Source: Candidatus Methanomethylophilaceae archaeon (GTDB lineage: Archaea > Thermoplasmatota > Thermoplasmata > Methanomassiliicoccales > Methanomethylophilaceae). From it: DNA of 6,750 bases. Made by a program: the position numbers and the translations under genes. The DNA lies in the NCBI GenBank assembly GCA_016296195.1, contig JAEDJU010000070.1, forward strand, positions 1-6,750. The letters are read 5' to 3'. Positions 6,622-6,750 of this stretch are shown here, in pieces. The stretch's first letter is position 1. Every line of letters starts with the position of its first letter. The notes beneath the pieces were generated by a model that was given only the letters and a program-made list of their open reading frames with translations, was not told where the DNA came from and did not search any database.

Positions 6622-6750
6622 CGGAATCATCCTCCAAAACAACGATGTCCTTGGTGCAGATGCTGTAGTACTCACATCCTTCGCAGGGTGCGATGGGTCT
6701 TGCGGGGAAATCGGTCCGACGCTGTTCCAGCATCTCCCTGTGCATCTCCG
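6608..6750 (-). CDS. C-terminal end of a probable iron-sulfur PD-(D/E)XK nuclease, AddB-like (runs off the right edge)
   Basis: Only the last 46 residues are visible, ending ...VVLEDDSDGSE before TGA at 6610-6608. They contain PCEGCEYYSIC, a C-x2-C-x5-C triplet (codons within 6656-6685) like the C-terminal cysteines that bind a [4Fe-4S] cluster in AddB, Cas4 and related RecB-family nucleases; the fourth cysteine would lie before the nuclease core, outside the window. The gene overlaps the start of the helicase-nuclease by 14 bp, and the helicase ribosome-binding site lies inside it, so the pair is translationally coupled. With an AddA-like neighbour, an AddB-like subunit is the best reading. 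A stand-alone Cas4-like nuclease cannot be ruled out. The cysteine motif and overlap are seen directly; the function is inferred. Confidence 0.65.
   Translation of the reverse strand, partial: EMHREMLEQRRTDFPARPIAPCEGCEYYSICTKDIVVLEDDSDGSE
6631..6635 (-). promoter_or_regulatory. Ribosome-binding site GGAGG that sets the helicase start
   Basis: On the minus strand GGAGG is followed by ATG immediately (6630) and by a second in-frame ATG after 9 nt (6621). Zero spacing rules out the first, so the second is the start, giving MALNESQERI, the usual beginning of UvrD-like helicases. The site lies inside the upstream coding sequence. Confidence 0.6.

Noticed and set aside
6608..6750. Cas4 of a CRISPR locus
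   Set aside because: The cysteine triplet would fit, but there are no repeats or other cas genes, and the overlapping neighbour is an AddA-like helicase-nuclease. Not excluded, but less likely.

Overview
The window looks archaeal and is probably from a mesophilic member of Thermoplasmatota, with Methanomassiliicoccales as my best guess. This rests on TATA-type promoters lying about 25 bp before several start codons, which implies leaderless mRNAs. It also rests on GGAGG ribosome-binding sites, a balanced base composition judged by eye, and the gene content. The taxonomic level is inference; the sequence contains no marker gene.

Layout, left to right. The first 101 bases are the 5' end of an sfsA-type gene on the minus strand. 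It is divergent from a plus-strand DEDDh (DnaQ-like) 3'-5' exonuclease at 147-776. A 74-residue protein of unknown function (865-1089, plus) follows with its own TATA box. A strong bidirectional stem-loop terminator at 1093-1133 separates it from the convergent minus-strand block. That block holds a P-type cation ATPase of the CtpE-like group (1158-3709), broken by a frameshift near 2030. Upstream of it on the minus strand is a 953-residue UvrD/AddA-like helicase with a C-terminal PD-(D/E)XK nuclease domain (3760-6621). Overlapping the start of the helicase by 14 bp is the tail of a further gene (6608 to beyond 6750), which ends in a C-x2-C-x5-C motif typical of iron-sulfur nucleases such as AddB.

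How the genes work together. The two right-hand genes form a translationally coupled pair that looks like an AddAB/RecBCD-type double-strand-break processing machine, which is not the standard end-resection system of archaea (HerA-NurA with Mre11-Rad50). The exonuclease, and SfsA with its nuclease-like fold, add to a DNA-metabolism theme, although they are not in the same operon. The ATPase has its own promoter just after the helicase stop codon and is probably regulated separately. No RNA genes, CRISPR arrays, insertion sequences or attachment sites were seen, and no gene-free stretch exceeds 300 bases.
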